Of a stretch of 56,073 bases of DNA, positions 18,217-27,199 are shown one piece after another (the stretch's first letter is position 1; each line of letters opens with the position of its first letter). A model generated the notes under the pieces. That model searched no databases. It saw nothing but the letters and a program-made list of their open reading frames with translations, and was not told where the DNA came from. Source of the stretch: Cyanobacteria bacterium M_surface_10_m2_119. GTDB taxonomy: Bacteria; Cyanobacteriota; Cyanobacteriia; PCC-6307; Cyanobiaceae. Location: NCBI GenBank assembly GCA_016882525.1, contig VGPU01000010.1, forward strand, positions 1 through 56,073, in the 5' to 3' direction. The translations under genes and the position numbers were made by a program.

Positions 18217-19572
18217 ATGGGCGGTGCTCGCAGCCGGATGCGTGCTCAGACCGGCCTGATCGTGCTCGTGAGCGCCGGGGTCTGTGCCGCCACGGCCGTG
18301 ATGGCCCGTGAGGCGGTCACCTCCCCGGGCGGCAGCGCCCGCATCCTCGAGAGCCCCAAGGAGGTGATCGACCAGACCTGGCAGATCGTCTTCCGCGACT
18401 ATCTCGACGTCAACGGCAAGTACACCCCCGACCGCTGGCGCACCCTGCGGCGTGACGTGCTGGCACGCAGCTACGGCAGCCCGAAGGATGCCTACGAGGC
18501 CATTCGCGGCATGCTTGCCAGCCTCGATGACCCCTACACCCGTTTTCTTGACCCCCGGGAGTTCAAGGAGATGCAGATCGACACCTCCGGCGAGCTCTCG
18601 GGGGTGGGCATCCAGCTGAGCCTCGACAAGGACACCAAGGAGCTGGTGGTGGTCGCCCCCATTGAGGGCTCGCCGGCCTCCAAGGCCGGGGTGCAGCCCA
18701 AGGATGTGATCACGGCCATCGATGGCAAGAGCACCAAGGGGATGAGCACCGAGGACGCGGTGAAGCTGATCCGCGGCCAGGAGGGCACCCAGGTGAACCT
18801 CACCCTGCGGCGCAAGGCCCAGGTGCTGGAGGTGCCCCTCACCCGCGAGCGCATTGAGCTGCACGCGGTGGAGCATCAGATCAACACCACCCCTGAAGGG
18901 TTGAAGGTGGGGTACATCCGCCTGAAGCAGTTCAACGCCAACGCCACCAAGGACATGCGCAAGGCGGTGCGCGAACTGGAGGCCCAGGGGGTGGACGGCT
19001 ACGTGCTCGACCTGCGCAGCAATCCCGGCGGCCTGCTGATGGCCAGCGTGGAGATCGCCCGCCAGTGGCTGAACGAGGGCACGATTGTCTCCACCAAGAC
19101 CCGCAGCGGCATCACCGATGTGAAGCGGGCCACCGGCCGCGCCCTCACCACCAGGCCCCTGGTGGTGCTGGTGAACGAGGGCTCGGCCAGTGCCAGCGAG
19201 ATCCTCTCCGGTGCCCTGCAGGACAACAAGCGGGCCCTGTTGGTGGGCCAGAAAACCTTCGGCAAGGGCTTGGTGCAGTCGGTGCGGGGTCTCTCCGACG
19301 GCTCGGGCATGACCGTGACCATCGCCAAGTACCTCACTCCCCGCGGCCGCGACATTCACAAGTACGGCATTGATCCGGATGTGCCGGCGAAGATGAGCGA
19401 ACAGGAGGCCCAGCGCCTGCAGCTCGAGGACATCGGCACCCGCAAGGACAGCCAGTACCGCACCGCTGAAACCACCCTGGTCAAGCAGCTCCGTACGGCC
19501 GGCAGCGTGCTGAAGGCCTATAGCCCCGGTAGTGCGAACGTGCCAGCCGCCGTCGGCACGGGCAAGCCCTGA
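18217..19572 (+). CDS. S41 C-terminal processing peptidase
   Basis: The 451-residue protein has an N-terminal hydrophobic export segment, a PDZ domain (GVGIQLSLDK to LIRGQEGTQVNLTL, about residues 125-210) and the S41 tail-specific protease core with the catalytic Ser in NEGSASASEI (about 325) and Lys in KTFGKGLVQ (about 350). In cyanobacteria three such proteases exist, including CtpA, which trims the photosystem II D1 precursor; which paralogue this is cannot be fixed from sequence alone. It acts in the lumen or periplasm. Start ATG 18217 is followed by a typical positively charged n-region. Confidence 0.92.
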   Translation: MGGARSRMRAQTGLIVLVSAGVCAATAVMAREAVTSPGGSARILESPKEVIDQTWQIVFRDYLDVNGKYTPDRWRTLRRDVLARSYGSPKDAYEAIRGMLASLDDPYTRFLDPREFKEMQIDTSGELSGVGIQLSLDKDTKELVVVAPIEGSPASKAGVQPKDVITAIDGKSTKGMSTEDAVKLIRGQEGTQVNLTLRRKAQVLEVPLTRERIELHAVEHQINTTPEGLKVGYIRLKQFNANATKDMRKAVRELEAQGVDGYVLDLRSNPGGLLMASVEIARQWLNEGTIVSTKTRSGITDVKRATGRALTTRPLVVLVNEGSASASEILSGALQDNKRALLVGQKTFGKGLVQSVRGLSDGSGMTVTIAKYLTPRGRDIHKYGIDPDVPAKMSEQEAQRLQLEDIGTRKDSQYRTAETTLVKQLRTAGSVLKAYSPGSANVPAAVGTGKP

Positions 19573-19581
19573 ACCTGAGGC

Positions 19582-19845
19582 ATGGAAGGGTTCCGGGCTG
19601 GCGTTGAGACCGAGACCGTGAGGGCCGACCAGTTGTCAGATGAAGGGACTCTCTGGAGCCTGAAACCCTGGTGGTGTCAGCCCTGGAGCATTGTGCTCAC
19701 CGGTGTGGCGATACCGGCCGCGAGCTGGGTCTGGCCCGCTCGCTGGTGGATCTCCGCCCCTCTGGTGCTGGGAGTCTTGATCTGGTGGTGGTTGTTCCTG
19801 CACGTCGTGCCGAAGGCCTACCGCCGATCGCAGCAGGGCGGGTGA
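19582..19845 (+). CDS. DUF6737-like small membrane protein
   Basis: The 87-residue protein has a Trp-rich core, SLKPWWCQPWSIVLTG (about residues 26-42), then a second hydrophobic helix LVLGVLIWWWLFLHVVP and a basic end. This Trp pattern fits a cyanobacteria-specific family I believe is DUF6737. Two membrane helices are predicted. It starts 9 bases after the protease and is probably cotranscribed with it. No function known. Confidence 0.65.
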   Translation: MEGFRAGVETETVRADQLSDEGTLWSLKPWWCQPWSIVLTGVAIPAASWVWPARWWISAPLVLGVLIWWWLFLHVVPKAYRRSQQGG

Positions 19846-19872
19846 GGCTGGTTCGGATCAGGACGGATGAGA

Positions 19873-20043
19873 TCAGGCCACGGGCTGCATCAGGCCACCA
19901 CCGGGGCTGGAATCGTCATCGTCGTTGTTCCCCGCATCGCCCTGGGTGAGGGCGTAGATGCCGAGGGCGAGCAGGCTCATCATTCCAGACAGCAGCGTGA
20001 AGCTGCCGCCGAAGCCAGTGCCCACTTCCATCACCTCGCCCAT
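19873..20043 (-). CDS. very small membrane protein with acidic Gly-rich tail
   Basis: This 56-codon frame from ATG 20043 (or 52 from ATG 20031) encodes MGEVMEVGTGFGG, a single hydrophobic helix (TLLSGMMSLLALGIYAL), and a tail with NNDDDDSSPGGGLMQPV. The acidic stretch followed by Pro-Gly-Gly-Gly and a Met/Pro end is typical of small cyanobacterial membrane proteins, so I think it is real. Two GAGG sequences sit just upstream of the two ATGs. It lies downstream of mfd and directly behind a large inverted repeat. Function unknown. Confidence 0.6.
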   Translation of the reverse strand: MGEVMEVGTGFGGSFTLLSGMMSLLALGIYALTQGDAGNNDDDDSSPGGGLMQPVA

Positions 20044-20044
20044 G

Positions 20045-20094
20045 CCCTCAAGCCCGTTACAGAAGTTCTCAGAACTGTAACGGAAGATTGAGGG
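20045..20094 (-). promoter_or_regulatory. nested inverted repeat in leader of the small protein
   Basis: Two nested pairs of arms are visible: CCCTCAA (20045-20051) with TTGAGGG (20088-20094), and CCGTTACAG (20054-20062) with CTGTAACGG (20075-20083), all perfect, separated by asymmetric bulges and a 12-base loop. In the minus-strand transcript the outer arm UUGAGGG contains the GAGG just before the AUG at 20043. It may be a translation-controlling hairpin, or an operator; as a terminator for mfd it lacks a T-run. Confidence 0.6.
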
Positions 20095-20133
20095 TGGTGG
20101 GGCTCGGGTCGTCGCAGGCCCGGCACCGATCGG

Positions 20134-23100
20134 TCACACCGCCAGCACGGCCTCGTTCAGCGCCGCCTGCTGGTCGCGCCGCTGCGCGTCGGTGAGGCCA
20201 TCGGCACCGGGGATCTGTGCAGCCATCTGCTCCAGCCACCCCTTGAGCTCCTCCACCTGCTTCTCCATCGGCAACACCCCGAGTCCCCGGGCCAGCACCT
20301 TGGCGGTGGTGCCGGAGCCGGCCTGATACACCAGGCGGCCATGGAGATGCTGGGGCAGGCCCTGGCGCAGCAGGCGGAAGGCGGGCTCCTCCATGGGGGT
20401 GTTCAGGGCGATGTTCGGCTTCTCGGGCTTGATCCGGGAGAAGCCGCAGCGCCTGGCCAGCAGCTTGAGCTCCATCAGCTGCAGCAGGGCGATCACCGGC
20501 GCCGGCAGGGCGCCATAGCGGTCCACCCAGTCGGCGGCGAGCTGCAGCAGCGCCTCGGGGCTGCCGCACTCGGCGGCGGCGCGGTAGGCGGCCATCTTCT
20601 CGTCGTTGTCGGCAATCCAGTCGCCGGGGATGAAGGCGGTGATCGGCAGGTCGATCTGGGTGTCGTCCACCTTGGGGATGTCCTGGCCCTGGATCTCCGC
20701 CAGGCACTCCTGCAGCATCTCCATGTAGAGATCGAAGCCGATGGTCTCCATCTGGCCGCTCTGCTCCACCCCCAGCAGGTTGCCCACGCCGCGGATCTCC
20801 ATGTCGCGCATGGCCAGCTGGTAGCCGCTGCCCAGCTGGGCGAATTCCTGGATGGCCCGCAGCCGCTGGCGCGCCGCCTCGCTCAAAGAGGCATCACCGG
20901 GATAGAAGAGCCAGGCGTGGGCCTGGATGCCGCTGCGGCCCACCCGGCCCCGCAGCTGATACAGCTGGGCCAGGCCGAACTTGTGGGCGTCCTCGATCAG
21001 GATCGTGTTGACGCGCGGGATGTCGAGGCCGCTCTCCACGATCGTGGTGCAGAGCATCAGGTCGGCCTCGCCGGCGTTGAAGGCCACCATGGCGCTTTCC
21101 AGCTCGCCCTCGGCCATCTGGCCGTGGGCCACCAGCAGCTTCAGCCCCGGAATCATCAGCCGCAGCCGCTCGGCCACCTCCTCGATCCCCTCCACCCGCG
21201 GCACCACGTAGAACACTTGGCCGCCGCGGTCGAGCTCCTGGCGGATGGCGCTGCGCACGGCCTCCTCATCCAGGGCGGCCAGGTGGGTCTTGATCGGCCG
21301 CCTGAGCGGCGGCGGCGTGGTGATCAGGCTCATCTCGCGCACACCCGAAAGGCTCATGTAGAGGGTGCGCGGGATCGGCGTGGCGGAGAGCGTCAGCACG
21401 TCCACGTCCTTGCGCAGGGCCTTGATCTTTTCCTTCTGGTTCACGCCGAAGCGCTGCTCCTCATCCACCACCAGCAGGCCCAATTGCTTGAAGGCCGTGC
21501 CCTTGGAGAGCAGCTGGTGGGTGCCCACCACCACATCTACCGTGCCCTCGTTCAGCCCCTCGAGGATCGTCTTGCGCTCGGATGCCGTGCGGAAGCGGTT
21601 GAGCAGGCTCACCTTCACCGGGTAAGGGGCGAAGCGCTCAGACAGCGAGCGCCAGTGCTGCTGGGCCAGCACCGTGGTGGGCGCCAGCATCGCCACCTGC
21701 CGGCCGGCCGTCACGGCCTTGAAGATCGCCCGGATTGCCACCTCCGTCTTGCCGAAGCCCACGTCGCCGCACACCAGCCGGTCCATCGGCGAGGGCTGCT
21801 CCATGTCGCGCTTCACCTCGGCGATCGCCTTCACCTGATCGGGGGTGGGCTCGTAGGGGAAGGAGTCTTCGAGCTCGCCCTGCCAGGGGCCATCGGCGGG
21901 GTAGGCGAAGCCCGGCGCCTTGTGGCGCTCGGCGTAGAGCTTCACCAGATCCACCGCCACCTTGCGGATCGCCTTCTTGGCCCGCTCCTTGGCCCGCGTC
22001 CAGGCGGTGCCGCCCATGCGGTTCAGTTCGGGCGGGGTGTCGCCGGTGGCGCGGTAGCGGCCCAGGCTGCCCAGCTGGTCGGCGGCCACACGCAGCAGGC
22101 CGTCGGCGTACTGCACCACCAGGTAGTCGCGCGATTCGCCGCCGATCGCCAGCTTCTCGAGCTTGAGGAATTTGCCGACGCCGTGGTTGCGGTGCACCAC
22201 GAAATCGCCCGGCCGCATCTTGTTGGGGTCGACCGTGCGGCTGGCGGCCTTGCGGCGGCGGCGCACATAGCCCGTGGCGGCCAGGGCGTGCTGGCCGAAG
22301 AATTCCCGGTCGCTGATCAGCACCAGCCTCCAGGCCGGCAACTGCAGGCCCTCCAGCTCCGCGGTGCCCCTGCTCTTGAGGGCCACCGGTGTGCCCTGCT
22401 CCACCAGGCGGTCGATCGCCGGGGTGTCACCCGGGTTGGGCACGAAGCGGCTGATGCAGTCGTGCTCCTCCAGCAGGGCCACAGCCCGGCTGGGCTGGGC
22501 CGAGAGCAGCCAGACGCTGGCCTTGTCCTTCTGGAACCCCTTGATCAGCTCGGCCAGCTTGCCGAAGGCATTGGGGTAGGCCGGTACCGGCCGGCTGGCC
22601 AGATCGAAGCCGTTGGGGTGGTTGTCGCTCTCGTGCAGATCGGCCAGATCGAAGCCGGCAAAGCCGCCGCTTGCCTCCGCCAGGGTGTCGGCCGGCGGGC
22701 GGTGCTGCACGGCGGGCAGGGTGGTGCCGGCCTCGAGCCCCAGCTCGGTTTCGGTTTCGGCGTGGTGGCCGACCACGTGGTCGAACCATTGCTGCCCGTG
22801 GGCCAGGCAGGCCCGTCGTTCATCGATCGCCACCAGAGTGGCGGCCGGCAGGTAGTCGAGCAGGGAAGCGGGGCGCTCCCAGGCCAGGCCCATCAGCCGC
22901 CGCAGCCCTTCGGGCGTGCCCCCCTCCAGCAACTGCTCCAGCGCTTCCGGACTCAGCAGCTGCTCCAGCCCATCGGGCATGGCCTCGCGCAGGGCTGCGG
23001 CGATCAGCGGCCCGTAGCCGCTGGGGGTGAGCCGCACCACCTCGATCGGGTCGAGGGAGCGCTGGGTGGCGGGATCGAATTCCCGCAGCTTCTCCAGGTC

Positions 23101-23721
23101 CTCGCCGAAGAATTCCAGGCGCACGGGGAGCTCACTGCTCACCGGGAACACGTCGACGATGTCGCCGCGGCGACTCCAGCTGCCCTCCTGCTCGATCGTG
23201 GTGACCCGCTCGTAGCCCAGGCGGGTGAGGGTTTCGCCCAGCTGCTCGAGATCCAGGCTGTCGCCCTTGCGCAGGCTCAGGCATTGCTGCTGCAGCGCCG
23301 CCGGGGGCGGCAGGTGGGGCTGCAGGGCCCGCTCGGTGGCCACAATCGCCAGCCGCCGGCCGCCGTTTGCCTTGTTCTCCGCGCTGGCCAGTTCCAGCAG
23401 TTCGCTGAGCACCTGCAGCTGGCCCCAGGTGATCTCGCTGGTGGGATCGAAGGGCTCATAAGGGCTTCCCTCGCTGGTGGGATAGAGCTGGCAGCTGCGC
23501 CAACCCATCAACTCCAGCAGCGCCGCCCAGCGGCCCGCTTCCTCCAGGGTGGGCACGATCACCAGCAGGGACCCCTCGGTCGCCAGGGCGCTGCTGACCA
23601 GGGCCCGGGCCGCCCGGCCCGCACCGCTGAGCCGCAGCCGCTCTCTGCGCCCGATCCGCGCCCGCAGCTCGCCGGTGAGGGGCGCCTGCTGCAGCTGGCG
23701 CACCAGGGGGGCGAGGGGCAT
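20134..23721 (-). CDS. mfd: transcription-repair coupling factor
   Basis: The 1195-residue protein has the Mfd order: a UvrB-like N-terminal part ([16 protein letters not shown] near residue 85), the RNA polymerase-interaction domain ([19 protein letters not shown], about residue 510), the RecG-like translocase with Walker [13 protein letters not shown] (about 650) and DEEQ box [10 protein letters not shown], motifs [10 protein letters not shown], and the TRCF C-terminal domain. It removes stalled RNA polymerase at lesions and recruits UvrA. The ATG at 23721 ([10 protein letters not shown]) gives the normal length. Long open frames on the opposite strand are shadows. Confidence 0.98.
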   Translation of the reverse strand: MPLAPLVRQLQQAPLTGELRARIGRRERLRLSGAGRAARALVSSALATEGSLLVIVPTLEEAGRWAALLELMGWRSCQLYPTSEGSPYEPFDPTSEITWGQLQVLSELLELASAENKANGGRRLAIVATERALQPHLPPPAALQQQCLSLRKGDSLDLEQLGETLTRLGYERVTTIEQEGSWSRRGDIVDVFPVSSELPVRLEFFGEDLEKLREFDPATQRSLDPIEVVRLTPSGYGPLIAAALREAMPDGLEQLLSPEALEQLLEGGTPEGLRRLMGLAWERPASLLDYLPAATLVAIDERRACLAHGQQWFDHVVGHHAETETELGLEAGTTLPAVQHRPPADTLAEASGGFAGFDLADLHESDNHPNGFDLASRPVPAYPNAFGKLAELIKGFQKDKASVWLLSAQPSRAVALLEEHDCISRFVPNPGDTPAIDRLVEQGTPVALKSRGTAELEGLQLPAWRLVLISDREFFGQHALAATGYVRRRRKAASRTVDPNKMRPGDFVVHRNHGVGKFLKLEKLAIGGESRDYLVVQYADGLLRVAADQLGSLGRYRATGDTPPELNRMGGTAWTRAKERAKKAIRKVAVDLVKLYAERHKAPGFAYPADGPWQGELEDSFPYEPTPDQVKAIAEVKRDMEQPSPMDRLVCGDVGFGKTEVAIRAIFKAVTAGRQVAMLAPTTVLAQQHWRSLSERFAPYPVKVSLLNRFRTASERKTILEGLNEGTVDVVVGTHQLLSKGTAFKQLGLLVVDEEQRFGVNQKEKIKALRKDVDVLTLSATPIPRTLYMSLSGVREMSLITTPPPLRRPIKTHLAALDEEAVRSAIRQELDRGGQVFYVVPRVEGIEEVAERLRLMIPGLKLLVAHGQMAEGELESAMVAFNAGEADLMLCTTIVESGLDIPRVNTILIEDAHKFGLAQLYQLRGRVGRSGIQAHAWLFYPGDASLSEAARQRLRAIQEFAQLGSGYQLAMRDMEIRGVGNLLGVEQSGQMETIGFDLYMEMLQECLAEIQGQDIPKVDDTQIDLPITAFIPGDWIADNDEKMAAYRAAAECGSPEALLQLAADWVDRYGALPAPVIALLQLMELKLLARRCGFSRIKPEKPNIALNTPMEEPAFRLLRQGLPQHLHGRLVYQAGSGTTAKVLARGLGVLPMEKQVEELKGWLEQMAAQIPGADGLTDAQRRDQQAALNEAVLAV

Positions 23722-23811
23722 CGGTCGCAGGGGGCGGGGTCCCCGATCCTCGCAACCGGCCTCCGGCATCGGGGGGAGCCGCCCCACCGCCAACTCCCCC
23801 ACAATGAGGTG

Positions 23812-24672
23812 GTGAAGCCCCTGGTGTGCCCGTCCTGTCTGCCCAGGCCCCTGGCCATGGTGCGTCGCCGCGATGGCAGCTGGATCTGTGCCCGCTGCGG
23901 CGGCCCCCTGGTGCCGGTGGAGCGGCCGCGCCGCAGCGCTCGCCTGCTGCAGGTCCTGGGGGGGGTGGCGATGGTGGGGCTGGCGGCGGCCCTGGCACCA
24001 CCGCTGCTCACGGGCCTGCGGCTGGAGGAGCCTCCGGCGCCGCTGGCGACGGTGCTGCCGCCCACGCCTGCAGGCCTGGAGGGCATTGACAAGGACAGCC
24101 TGCTTCGCACGCTGGCCGTGGCCGATGCGGCCTGGACTCCCCGGGCTGAACGGCTCGGTAATGGCCGCACCCGCTATCACTACAAGCGGCGCAGCGGCGA
24201 TCCGCCCCTCTCCCTGGCCGAGATCCGTGTGCTGATGGCCAATCCACCCACCTTCGCCACCGAGCGCAACGCCATCGTTGACCTCCTGGCCACCCTCGGG
24301 CGGGTGGGCGTACGCATCCAGCTCACCGAGCCCCGCAAGCGGGGTGCCGCAGGCGAGTGGGATCCCAGGGCCCGGACCCTGCGCATCAAACCCTCAGCCC
24401 TGAACAACGGCAGCGCCGAATTCGCCAAGGTGCTCAACCATGAAGCGATTCATGTGGCCCAGAGCTGCCGCAATGGCCATGTGCGGGCGATTCCGCGCCG
24501 CCTCGGCCTGGATGATCGCCTGCCTCCCCAGCTCCAGTCGGTGCTGGGGGAGGACGTGTATCGCTCGGCCAGTCCCCTGGAGCGGGAGCTGGAGCGGGAG
24601 GCCTATGCCAACCAGCACCAGCTGGGCCTGGGCGCTTCCCTGGTGCGCCGTTACTGCAGGCCCGCAGCCTGA
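23812..24672 (+). CDS. zinc-ribbon, membrane-anchored HExxH protein
   Basis: The 286-residue protein starts with GTG at 23812. It has a zinc-ribbon (CPSC at about residue 7, CARCGG at about 28), a single membrane helix ([17 protein letters not shown], about 44-60), and a soluble domain with [11 protein letters not shown] (about residue 210), an HExxH metal-binding motif, and a following Glu ([10 protein letters not shown], about 262). This resembles minimal zinc metallopeptidases. The helix would place the HExxH domain on the far side of the membrane from the ribbon. It diverges from mfd across 90 bases. Proteolytic activity is inferred. Confidence 0.68.
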   Translation: MKPLVCPSCLPRPLAMVRRRDGSWICARCGGPLVPVERPRRSARLLQVLGGVAMVGLAAALAPPLLTGLRLEEPPAPLATVLPPTPAGLEGIDKDSLLRTLAVADAAWTPRAERLGNGRTRYHYKRRSGDPPLSLAEIRVLMANPPTFATERNAIVDLLATLGRVGVRIQLTEPRKRGAAGEWDPRARTLRIKPSALNNGSAEFAKVLNHEAIHVAQSCRNGHVRAIPRRLGLDDRLPPQLQSVLGEDVYRSASPLERELEREAYANQHQLGLGASLVRRYCRPAA

Positions 24673-25037
24673 GAGGCCTTCACTCGATTCGGATGCGCCC
24701 ATCCAGGCTGCTCGTTCCCGTCGGGTCAGCAGCCTGATCGCTGGCCAGCACGGGGGTGGCTTTTCGATGAAGCGGGCCACTGGATGACAAAAGTCCCTGA
24801 ACGACAAAAGCTTCTGAGCGACGAAAGCAGCCGAGCGACGAAAGCAGCTGAGCGACGAAAGCAGCTGAGCGACGACCGTTGTGCAGTGGCTTGGCAGCGT
24901 TGTGCTGCTGTCTTCGCTTCCTTGCTATTCAGGCGAAATCCCGAGAGGCTGAATCAGGCTTTCACCACTGTAATAGGATCCTGGCTTTTGTCTCTGCCTG
25001 GTGATTGCACAGGCTTCAGACATCAACCTTGTTCCTG
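24673..25037. other. 365-base non-coding spacer with tandem repeat
   Basis: I see no supported gene between the HExxH protein gene and the PAS protein gene. It holds the 17-base tandem repeat listed separately and a short AT-richer segment (about 24940-25000) with CTGTAATAGGATCC, which could be the promoter of the PAS/GGDEF-EAL pair. The open frame reading through the repeat has no recognisable protein features. Confidence 0.6.
24786..24870 (+). repeat. 17-base tandem repeat, five copies
   Basis: Five consecutive 17-base units read GACAAAAGTCCCTGAAC, GACAAAAGCTTCTGAGC, GACGAAAGCAGCCGAGC and then GACGAAAGCAGCTGAGC twice, with a further GACGACC start at 24871. The later units are nearly identical and the first two diverged. 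AGCAGCTGAGC contains CAGCTG. Copies in different stages of divergence suggest expansion by slippage. Confidence 0.9.
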
Positions 25038-25442
25038 ATGCAAAGCGATTCTCCGGTTGCCGCCGACCCTGGGCCTCCCACGATTGCGGAGATGGAGGCC
25101 AGTGATCGTCCGTTTGTTCTCGCGGATGCCCTAGGCAATGTGCTGCGCTTCAACCGCCCCTTTGCTGAGGTCTATGGCTGGAGCGATGCCCAACTGGTGG
25201 GCGAACCCCTCGGTCTGATCCTCCCGGACGCCTTCCGGATGGCGCATCAGTTCGGGTTCTCCCGCTTTCAGGCCACCGAGCGCTCCACAATCCTGGCCCA
25301 TCCCCTGCGCCTGAAGACCCTCTGTGCCGATGGCCGTGAGCTGGTCTCGGAGCACTTCATCGTTGCCGAGAAGGGTGATGCCGGTTGGCTGTTCGGGGCC
25401 ACGCTCACCCCGCTGCCCGATGGCACGCCCGCCGACGCATGA
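25038..25442 (+). CDS. stand-alone PAS-domain protein
   Basis: The 134-residue product contains one PAS domain (about residues 28-125): FVLADALGNVLRFNRPF, EVYGWSDAQLVGEPLGLILP and the distal ADGRELVSEHFIVAEKGDAGWLFGATLTPL. The YGWSDAQLVG part is the family's helix region. No kinase, HTH or catalytic domain is attached. The stop TGA overlaps the ATG of the downstream PAS-GGDEF-EAL protein by four bases, so they are probably made in step and act together, the short protein perhaps as sensor. Confidence 0.85.
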   Translation: MQSDSPVAADPGPPTIAEMEASDRPFVLADALGNVLRFNRPFAEVYGWSDAQLVGEPLGLILPDAFRMAHQFGFSRFQATERSTILAHPLRLKTLCADGRELVSEHFIVAEKGDAGWLFGATLTPLPDGTPADA

Positions 25443-27199
25443 ATGAGGAGTCGGGCCTGGTACGGGAGCTCCGCCGTAGCCTGGCTCGCCTTGAGCTGGC
25501 CCTCGCCCAGATTGCCGATGGCCTGGCCATCACCGATGGCCAGGGACAGCTGCTCTGGTGCAACGCGTCCTTTGAGGGGCTGATCGGCCGGCCGCGGCTG
25601 ATGCTGCTGGGGCAGCCACTGGCCGCCTTGCTCCGCGATGCCGTGGACGCCGATCGGGGCCTGGGGGTGGATGGTCTGGTGGCGGCGCGCCCCAAGGGCG
25701 GCAACGTCACCACCGTGGTGAGACGGGAGCCGCTCCAGGTGGTGGAGATCCATTGGCGTCCTGTCCATCTCGAGCAGCCGGCCCCTTACGTCTTCACCTT
25801 TCACGATGTGAGCGACCGGGTCTCCCTCGAGGAGCTCCGCCACCGCTCCCAGGAGCTGATGGATCAGCAACTGGCCCTGGCGGAGCAGGTGCACACCTGT
25901 CCGGTGACGGGTCTGCCCAACCGGCGGGGGCTGGCGATTGCCATCGAGGATGCACTGGTCCGTCTCGATCGCCATCCCGGCTGGCTGGCGGTGTTGTTCT
26001 GCGACCTCAATCGCTTCAAGGAGGTGAATGACACCTACGGCCACCGGGTGGGTGATCAGTTGCTGATCGAGCTGGCCCAGCGCATGAAGGAGGTGCTCAG
26101 GCCCAACGACGTGCTCGCCCGGCTGGGGGGCGATGAGTTTGTGCTGCTCTGCACCGAGCTCAAGGCGGCTGAGGATGCGGTGCAGATTGCCGAGCGGCTC
26201 CTGCAGGTGGTCGGTCGACCCTGGCGGCCGGAGATCAGTGATGTGCCCTTCGTGATCACCCCCCAGGTGAGTGTCGGCATTTCCCTCTGCAACGGCTGCG
26301 GGCTGAGTCCGGACCAGCTCCTCCATGACGCCGATCTGGCGATGTATGAGGCCAAGCGCCGCCCGGACCGGCCGGTGGTCGTCTTCGATGAGGAGATTGC
26401 CCGCACCCTTGAGTGGCGGGTCCAGATCCGCTCCGCTCTGGAGCAGGCCCTGCGCTCCCAGCAGCTCACGATGCACTATCAGCCGGTGGTGGAACTCGCC
26501 AGCGGCCGGGTGGTGGCATATGAAGCCCTCGTCCGTCCCCAGCATGCGGATGGTCGGCTGGTGTCCTCGGCTGACTTCATCGCGGTCGCGGAAACCTCCG
26601 GCCTGATTCAGGCCCTTGGTGAACTGGTGGTGAGCCAGGTGCTGCAGGATGCACGCCACTCCGGCCTGCTGGAGCGCGGCCTCGGGCTGGCCGTGAACTT
26701 CAGCACCCAGCAGCTGGGTTGCAGTGGCCTGGCCAAGGAGCTGATCGCCGCCGCCCGGCGTTTCGGGTGCCCCCCCGCCCTGCTCACCGTGGAGGTCACG
26801 GAAACGGCGCTGATCGAGCAGCCGGAGCGCACCCGCGAGGAGCTGGCCCAGCTGCGCCAGGCTGGTTTTCGGGTGGTGCTCGACGACTTCGGCATCGGCT
26901 ACTCCAGCCTCAATTGGCTGGCGGAGCTGCCGATCGACGGCCTGAAGATCGACCGGAGTTTCACCGCCACCATGCTGGAGGACCGGCGTCGCCACGCCTT
27001 GATCGCTGCGGTGGTGAACCTCGCCCGGGAGCTGCAGCTGGAGGTGGTCGCCGAGGGGATCGAGTCCGAGGACCAGAGGGCGGCCCTGCTGGCGATGGGC
27101 TGCAGCCTGGGACAGGGTTTCCTGTTCGCACAGCCCCTCAGCCCGGCGGAAGCTCTGGGCTCCCCGACCCCAGGACCGCTTCCTCCAGCAGCATGTTGA
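25439..27199 (+). CDS. PAS-GGDEF-EAL cyclic-di-GMP turnover protein
   Basis: The 586-residue protein has a PAS domain (about residues 20-125), a short coiled coil, a GGDEF domain with intact RLGGDEF (about 230) and an EAL domain with YEALVRP (about 360), DDFGIGYSS and KIDRSF. Both the diguanylate cyclase and phosphodiesterase signatures are intact, so it may be bifunctional with one activity dominating. No transmembrane segment is seen, so it is probably cytoplasmic. It is coupled by an ATGA overlap to the upstream PAS protein. Its last 62 bases overlap the convergent gene. Confidence 0.95.
   Translation: MNEESGLVRELRRSLARLELALAQIADGLAITDGQGQLLWCNASFEGLIGRPRLMLLGQPLAALLRDAVDADRGLGVDGLVAARPKGGNVTTVVRREPLQVVEIHWRPVHLEQPAPYVFTFHDVSDRVSLEELRHRSQELMDQQLALAEQVHTCPVTGLPNRRGLAIAIEDALVRLDRHPGWLAVLFCDLNRFKEVNDTYGHRVGDQLLIELAQRMKEVLRPNDVLARLGGDEFVLLCTELKAAEDAVQIAERLLQVVGRPWRPEISDVPFVITPQVSVGISLCNGCGLSPDQLLHDADLAMYEAKRRPDRPVVVFDEEIARTLEWRVQIRSALEQALRSQQLTMHYQPVVELASGRVVAYEALVRPQHADGRLVSSADFIAVAETSGLIQALGELVVSQVLQDARHSGLLERGLGLAVNFSTQQLGCSGLAKELIAAARRFGCPPALLTVEVTETALIEQPERTREELAQLRQAGFRVVLDDFGIGYSSLNWLAELPIDGLKIDRSFTATMLEDRRRHALIAAVVNLARELQLEVVAEGIESEDQRAALLAMGCSLGQGFLFAQPLSPAEALGSPTPGPLPPAAC

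Noticed and set aside
16783-19359. An 858-codon minus-strand frame opposite ispG and the processing protease
   Set aside because: Antisense shadow with typical His/Gly/Gln composition and no domains.
20341-24672. A 1443-codon plus-strand frame opposite mfd
   Set aside because: Only its last part (from 23812) encodes a plausible protein; the rest is His/Gln-rich antisense of mfd.
24784-25038. An 84-codon frame through the 17-base repeat
   Set aside because: The repeat translates into a shifting, non-repeating sequence since 17 is not a multiple of three, and the rest shows no protein features.
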